From Firmicutes bacterium AF25-13AC (GTDB lineage Bacteria > Bacillota > Clostridia > Lachnospirales > Lachnospiraceae), in the NCBI GenBank assembly GCA_003478935.1, contig QUFP01000009.1:55214-119213 (forward strand): a DNA stretch of 64,000 nucleotides, written 5' to 3'. The notes under the pieces are model-generated. The model did no database searches. It was not told the origin of the DNA and saw only the letters and a list, made by a program, of their open reading frames with translations. The translations under genes were made by a program, and so were the position numbers. Positions within the stretch are counted from its first letter, which is position 1; each line of letters starts with the position of its first letter. This document shows positions 63,952-64,000 of this stretch, one piece after another.

Positions 63952-64000
63952 ATGTCTAAATCATCATATACACCTGAGTTTAGGGCTAAGATTGCGCAGG
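63952..64000 (+). CDS. IS3-family-like transposase OrfA (partial, cut by window edge)
   Basis: ATG 63952 after GGAGG encodes MSKSSYTPEFRAKIAQ, the usual beginning of IS3-type helix-turn-helix OrfA proteins (YTPEFRAK is characteristic). Only 16 codons are in the window. The element would continue to the right with OrfB. Confidence 0.7.
   Translation, partial: MSKSSYTPEFRAKIAQ

Noticed and set aside
1-64000. tRNA or rRNA genes
   Set aside because: No cloverleaf-like sequence or rRNA signature was recognised in the intergenic regions; a covariance scan would be decisive.

Overview
The window looks like a chromosomal segment of a gut-type Clostridia, most likely a Lachnospiraceae member. The reasons are the moderate-to-low G+C, strong AGGAGG-type ribosome binding sites, and the gene content: trans-4-hydroxyproline dehydratase with its activase, Bce-type peptide-resistance genes, a fused ThrE exporter, GH36/GH28/GH4 glycosidases, glycine and yybP-ykoY riboswitches and a type I-E CRISPR-Cas locus. 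No rRNA or tRNA gene was recognised. Family names come from reading the protein sequences; no database search was run.

Layout. 1-3.6 kb: two Gfo/Idh/MocA oxidoreductases and a sugar isomerase/epimerase, divergent from an AraC regulator. 3.5-8.0 kb: a patchwork with DUF1016 nuclease fragments, a Fic protein, HAD and HD-domain hydrolases, a 79-aa protein and an AraC regulator, flanked by a 71-bp copy of the 3' end of the next gene. 8.0-18.5 kb: B12-type radical SAM protein, free-methionine sulfoxide reductase, AraC plus MFS transporter, NUDIX genes, a decayed insertion sequence and a heparinase-like lyase. 18.7-27.3 kb: MATE pump, glycine-riboswitch-controlled AGCS transporter, MerR with aldo/keto reductase, HIT protein, GH36 alpha-galactosidase. 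27.4-36.6 kb: CRISPR array of 13 repeats and the interference genes cas6e-cas5e-cas7e-cse2-cse1-cas3. Its adaptation genes survive only as a 283-bp scar, and a two-repeat relic array lies on the far side. 36.6-40 kb: GH28 pectinase, transglutaminase-like protein, ANT(6)-like nucleotidyltransferase. 40-45 kb: Bce-type two-component system with its ABC transporter. 45-56 kb: ThrE exporter, a Ca2+/cation antiporter and an SPFH (HflK/HflC-like) pair each behind its own yybP-ykoY (Mn2+) riboswitch, GH4 alpha-galacturonidase-like enzyme, MATE pump, NUDIX and GGDEF proteins. 56-64 kb: a large putative glycosidase, the hydroxyproline-to-proline operon (activase, hypD, proC), a MATE pump, one of two copies of a 143-bp MITE-like element, and the start of an IS3-like element cut by the window edge.

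How genes work together. GH28, GH4, the heparinase-like lyase, GH36 and the large GH-like protein suggest use of pectin- and galactoside-type plant oligosaccharides. The hypD operon would turn dietary or collagen hydroxyproline into proline, with pyrroline-5-carboxylate as intermediate. The Bce module and three MATE pumps fit life among antimicrobial peptides and drugs.

Two cautions. Seven otherwise intact genes lose frame at a single point, and each is restored by adding one base; this may reflect sequencing indels rather than real gene decay. In contrast, several true remnants (cas1/cas2, DUF1016, AlbA_2, transposases and copied gene 3' ends) show a history of deletions and local rearrangement.
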